Positions 61,082 to 64,000 of a stretch of 64,000 nucleotides of DNA are shown in pieces (position 1 is the stretch's first letter; every line of letters begins with the position of its first letter). The stretch is from Pseudomonas rubra (lineage in GTDB: Bacteria > Pseudomonadota > Gammaproteobacteria > Pseudomonadales > Pseudomonadaceae). Location of the stretch: the NCBI RefSeq assembly GCF_028656935.1, contig NZ_JAMDGZ010000032.1, positions 30,264-94,263 on the forward strand, in the 5' to 3' direction. The notes under the pieces were generated by a model. That model saw only the letters and a program-made list of their open reading frames with translations, did not search any database and was not told the origin of the DNA. The position numbers and the translations under genes were made by a program.

Positions 61082-62290
61082 ATGACCACCGCAACGGACC
61101 CTGCCACGCTCGCCCCCGCCGCACGCTCTACGTTTGACCTGCGCCCGCTGCTGGCGGCCAACATGGCCTGCACCATGGCGTTGATGGCCTTCGTCTCGCT
61201 GATCGGCCCGATTGCCCGCACGCTGAACCTGGCCACCTGGCAGGCTGGTGCTGCAGTGACCGTGGCCGGGGTGATCTGGATGCTCCTGGCCCGGCCTTGG
61301 GGCCAGGCCAGCGACCGTCTGGGGCGGCGCAAGGTTTTGCTGCTCGGCACTGCAGGCTTCACGGTCGCCTACTGGGCGTTGTGCCTGTTCATCGACAGCG
61401 CCTTGCAGCTGCTGCCCAGCGCCGCCCTGGCCTTTGCCGGGCTGGTGATTGGCCGCGGCTTGATCGGCGCTTTCTATGCTGCCCTGCCGGTCGGCGGTGC
61501 AGCGCTGATTGCCGACAATATCGAACCCCAGCACCGCGCCAAGGCCATGGCGTCGCTGGGGGCGGCCAATGCCTTGGGCCTGGTCGTCGGCCCGGCACTG
61601 GCGGCGGTGCTGGCCCGCCACAGCCTGAGCCTGCCGTTCTACGTGATGGCAGTGCTGCCGATGCTGGCTTTCTTGGTACTGCTACTCAAGCTCAAGCGCC
61701 AGGAGCTGCACCTCAAGCAACCGCCGCGCCCGGTACGCCTGGCCGACCCCCGCCTGCGCCGGCCGTTGCTGGTGGCCTTCGTCGCGATGCTCAGTGTCTC
61801 GGTGGCGCAGATCACCGTCGGTTTCTTCGCCCTCGACCGCCTGGGCATGAGCCCGGCCGACGCTGCGCAAACCGCGGGTGTGGCCCTGACCATGGTCGGT
61901 GTAGCGTTGATCCTCTCGCAGATCCTGGTGCGCAAGCTTGAGTGGCCACCGCTGCGGATGATCCGCGTCGGCGCCAGCATCGCGGCCGTCGGCTTTGCCG
62001 CCAGTGCCTTGGCCACCAGCGACGTGGGCCTGTGGGTGTGCTTCTTTTTCTCGGCCTGCGGCATGGGCTGGATATTCCCGGCATTCTCGGCCCTGGCGGC
62101 CAATGCCATGGACGCCTCCGAGCAAGGCGCCACGGCCGGTTCCATCGGCGCGGTGCAAGGCCTGGGCGTGGTCATCGGCCCCCTGGCCGGGACCTTGATC
62201 TACGCTGTCGACCCGCGCCTGCCGTACCTGATTGTTGGCGCCTTGCTGTTGCTGGTGAGCGTGTGGCCGATGCCACGGCGTCAGGGCTGA
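61082..62290 (+). CDS. MFS transporter, probably iron-regulated
   Basis: A 402-aa permease with 12 predicted helices. The loop 2-3 motif is RPWGQASDRLGRRKVLLLG, and motif C-like glycines lie in ALGLVVGPALAAV, which is typical of proton-driven exporters. A Fur box stands 46 bases upstream and a TonB siderophore receptor precedes it, so it could move a siderophore or its breakdown product. The direction of transport is not proven. Confidence 0.9.
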   Translation: MTTATDPATLAPAARSTFDLRPLLAANMACTMALMAFVSLIGPIARTLNLATWQAGAAVTVAGVIWMLLARPWGQASDRLGRRKVLLLGTAGFTVAYWALCLFIDSALQLLPSAALAFAGLVIGRGLIGAFYAALPVGGAALIADNIEPQHRAKAMASLGAANALGLVVGPALAAVLARHSLSLPFYVMAVLPMLAFLVLLLKLKRQELHLKQPPRPVRLADPRLRRPLLVAFVAMLSVSVAQITVGFFALDRLGMSPADAAQTAGVALTMVGVALILSQILVRKLEWPPLRMIRVGASIAAVGFAASALATSDVGLWVCFFFSACGMGWIFPAFSALAANAMDASEQGATAGSIGAVQGLGVVIGPLAGTLIYAVDPRLPYLIVGALLLLVSVWPMPRRQG

Positions 62291-62330
62291 GCGGGATGCA
62301 GTGGCTCATAGGGCACAGAGCTGAACGTTG

Positions 62331-63176
62331 TCAGCTGCTATTCGAACTGATACTGAAGTCTTCGCAGACAATCGAAGAAATCATGTCTTCATTGCGCACG
62401 CGAAAACTTCCAGTGATCCGCTTCGGAAGCGTGCCCTCGCCTTTTTCCACCTGCAAATTGATTTCTCCGTAGGGCAAAACGAACCCACCTTCCAAGATAA
62501 AATATATACTCTCGCCGTCCTTTTCCAAGTCGAATTTGTATGACCCTGAAACCGGAATTTTAGACTCATCGATTGATATGAACATTGTAAACTCAGCACG
62601 AAAAAACAAAAATACCGTGCCCGGGCCTTGACTGAGATTGAACTCGCGAGCTGTCCACGTGGATGTTTGGTAAGAAGATCGCCGAGTCGCCACCAGACGG
62701 TTTTCCCGCCCGTCAGACTGGACGCCTGATTCTACCGGTCGACCGCTATTGGTAAAGAGAAAGTTCGAACACCTAAACAACGTCCCCCAATGCTCTAGAG
62801 TGATATTGAAAAAGCCTTCATAGCTTGCCGTTGGCTGCCCAGCAACACCCGTTACCTTGAGATGTAGGTCTCCACGATTAACCGGAACGACCCTCCCTCC
62901 CAGCAAGATTTGAACGTCTTTCTGCTCATGTAAGTTGAATACAAATTCTCCTGCGACTGGAAGCAGCGTCAGAGGAATGAGAAGCCCGACGGGCTGAATG
63001 CCGCCGCGGGCCGTTAAAAGTATGTGACCCGCAAGTTCTGTCACACTAAACGACTGAGCGCTGATGTGATATTCCTTTTCCCAGATCGACAGCACAGCGT
63101 TTAAATGTGAATTGCGTTGCGACTGTTCAGTGAAGGCAGAGTGGTCGACGCCGCCAGGAAACGCTAAAGGATCCAT
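62331..63176 (-). CDS. Orphan protein with internal duplication
   Basis: A 281-aa protein that I cannot assign to a family. It contains two related halves: residues 73-139 (PVAGEFVFNLHEQKDVQILL, GGRVVPVNRGDLHLKV) and 208-274 (PVSGSYKFDLEKDGESIYFI, EGGFVLPYGEINLQV). They align at PVxGxxxF(N/D)L, GGxVxP, GxIxLxV and a closing acidic/aromatic block, so an ancestral unit was duplicated. It is beta-rich, with no signal peptide or membrane helix. Base composition looks clearly less GC-rich than neighbours, suggesting transfer. GGAGG precedes ATG 63176. The upstream frame to 63335 is not supported. Confidence 0.7.
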   Translation of the reverse strand: MDPLAFPGGVDHSAFTEQSQRNSHLNAVLSIWEKEYHISAQSFSVTELAGHILLTARGGIQPVGLLIPLTLLPVAGEFVFNLHEQKDVQILLGGRVVPVNRGDLHLKVTGVAGQPTASYEGFFNITLEHWGTLFRCSNFLFTNSGRPVESGVQSDGRENRLVATRRSSYQTSTWTAREFNLSQGPGTVFLFFRAEFTMFISIDESKIPVSGSYKFDLEKDGESIYFILEGGFVLPYGEINLQVEKGEGTLPKRITGSFRVRNEDMISSIVCEDFSISSNSS

Positions 63177-63429
63177 ATGTGACCTCCGAAAGTAAATAGT
63201 GAGTGGTTCGGCCGTTGAAATATAGGTAACTCTTAGCGCAGATAAAACTGGCACTTTTACTAGGTGACACGTGGCCTGGCTGCGCAATAGGCCGGGCACA
63301 ACGGTGATCGGGGGCGTACCAGGGCAACTGGGCACAGCGCCGAAAACAGCCTCATTGCACGTGGAGCGCTAAAGCCCGGTCGAATGTGTTTTAATGCCTC
63401 GCCCAAAATTTTTGATACATAAGGCGGCT

Positions 63430-63975
63430 ATGGACACGGGGACACGACTCAAACTGGTGCGTGAACGCAGCAAACTCTCCCAGCGGGAGCTGGCGCGGCG
63501 CAGCGGCCTGACCAACTCGACGATTTCGCAGATCGAGCAGAATCGTGTCAGCCCTTCGGTCAGTTCCCTGAAAAAGCTGCTTGAAGGCATTCCGATGTCG
63601 TTGGCGGAGTTCTTCAGCTTCGATGAACCGATCCGCGAAGAGCGCTTTGTGTTCCGCTCCACCGAGCAGCCAGACCTGGGTAACAGCGGCCTGCGCATGC
63701 TGCTGGTGGGTGCCAGTGTCGAAGGCCGGCAGATGCGCATGCTGCGCGAGCTGTATGCCCCGGGCGCCGATTCCGGTGAGCCGATCGTGCACGCCGAGGG
63801 CGAAGAGTGCGGCCTGGTGACCCGTGGCACCATCGAGCTGCGCGTCGATGGCCAGGTCAGTGTCCTCAACTCCGGTGACGGCTACTACTTCCCCACCACC
63901 CTGCCCCACAGCTTCAAGAATATCGGCCAGGATGAGGCCGAGATCATCAGCGCCAACACCCCGGCGAACTTCTGA
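63430..63975 (+). CDS. XRE-family regulator with cupin domain (PuuR-like)
   Basis: A 181-aa regulator with an N-terminal helix-turn-helix (RLKLVRERSKLSQRELARRSGL, then STISQIEQNRVSPSVSSLKK) and a C-terminal cupin (about 105-175: EPIVHAEGEECGLVTRGTIEL, then LNSGDGYYFPTTLPHSFKN). This is the layout of PuuR and related regulators of polyamine or amino-acid catabolism. ATG 63430 is eight bases after AAGGCGG. The genes it controls are presumably to the right of the window. Confidence 0.9.
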   Translation: MDTGTRLKLVRERSKLSQRELARRSGLTNSTISQIEQNRVSPSVSSLKKLLEGIPMSLAEFFSFDEPIREERFVFRSTEQPDLGNSGLRMLLVGASVEGRQMRMLRELYAPGADSGEPIVHAEGEECGLVTRGTIELRVDGQVSVLNSGDGYYFPTTLPHSFKNIGQDEAEIISANTPANF

Positions 63976-63979
63976 ACCT

Positions 63980-64000
63980 GATCGCGGGCCAAGCCCGCTC
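63980..64000. repeat. REP element, cut by window end
   Basis: GATCGCGGGCCAAGCCCGCT at the right edge is the left half of a REP; any mirror copy lies beyond the window. Confidence 0.8.

Overview
The window looks like chromosomal DNA of a fluorescent Pseudomonas, probably close to the P. putida group. The reasons are the GC-rich coding sequence, an ampR-ampC pair very like the Pseudomonas one, an OprD-type porin, FecI/FecR/TonB-receptor cell-surface signalling, DUF2790 and DUF1842 proteins, and many intergenic REP palindromes of the types built around GCGGGGCAAGCCCGC and GCCGGCAAGGCCGGC. I see no integrase, transposase, insertion sequence, phage gene or CRISPR array. Species assignment is inference.

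Layout, left to right. Positions 1-4.1 kb hold the end of a DUF4132 gene translationally coupled to an MBL-fold hydrolase, then two small envelope proteins. At 4.1-6.3 kb, ampR and ampC are divergent. At 6.4-11.4 kb come a LuxR regulator with a GST, a DmpA-type P1 peptidase, ppnN, and an SH3/coiled-coil membrane protein. At 11.4-17.7 kb come a LysE exporter, a five-gene minus-strand operon (AhpD-like protein, acyl-CoA-dehydrogenase-like flavoprotein, ABC ATPase, Tat-exported binding protein, permease) and a divergent AraC regulator. At 17.8-27.1 kb are mixed housekeeping and orphan genes: DUF1428, isochorismatase-like, PAS-GGDEF, DUF2986, two overlapping small genes, an unknown 527-aa protein, trmK-like, nfsB-like with a divergent LysR, a beta-propeller-like protein and a methyltransferase.

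At 27.2-31 kb lie an OsmC-YcaO fusion and two tandem DUF1842 genes. At 31.2-33 kb are an Imm22 plus barstar immunity pair, MAPEG, RhtB/LysE and tRNA-Gln(UUG). At 33.4-36.2 kb is the carboxynorspermidine route (dehydrogenase plus nspC) with a NIPSNAP gene. At 36.2-44.3 kb are HD, GNAT, GlxA, EamA, Lrp, PhyH, MocR and HIT genes. At 44.4-47.5 kb a redoxin and a DUF2790 gene face an OmpR/EnvZ-type two-component system.

At 47.8-49.3 kb a FecI/FecR pair sits behind a good Fur box but has no receptor beside it. At 49.4-51.9 kb is an 837-aa membrane-anchored protein of nine approximately 49-residue repeats. At 52.1-55.4 kb an ECF sigma/anti-sigma pair is divergent from a catalase-family peroxidase and a cytochrome b561; the intergenic region carries two back-to-back promoters of identical form, GGAATAAA-N13-CGTC. 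From 55.6 kb follow an OprD porin, a complete FecI-FecR-TonB receptor iron-signalling unit, an MFS transporter behind a Fur box, an unusual internally duplicated orphan protein, and an XRE-cupin regulator.

The most notable observations are the mirrored ECF promoters, which tie the sigma factor to the peroxidase/b561 pair; the 49-residue repeat protein; the DUF4132-MBL pair; the duplicated orphan at 62.3-63.2 kb; and the toxin-less immunity pair. Promoter and Fur-site calls rest on manual motif matching and have not been tested.
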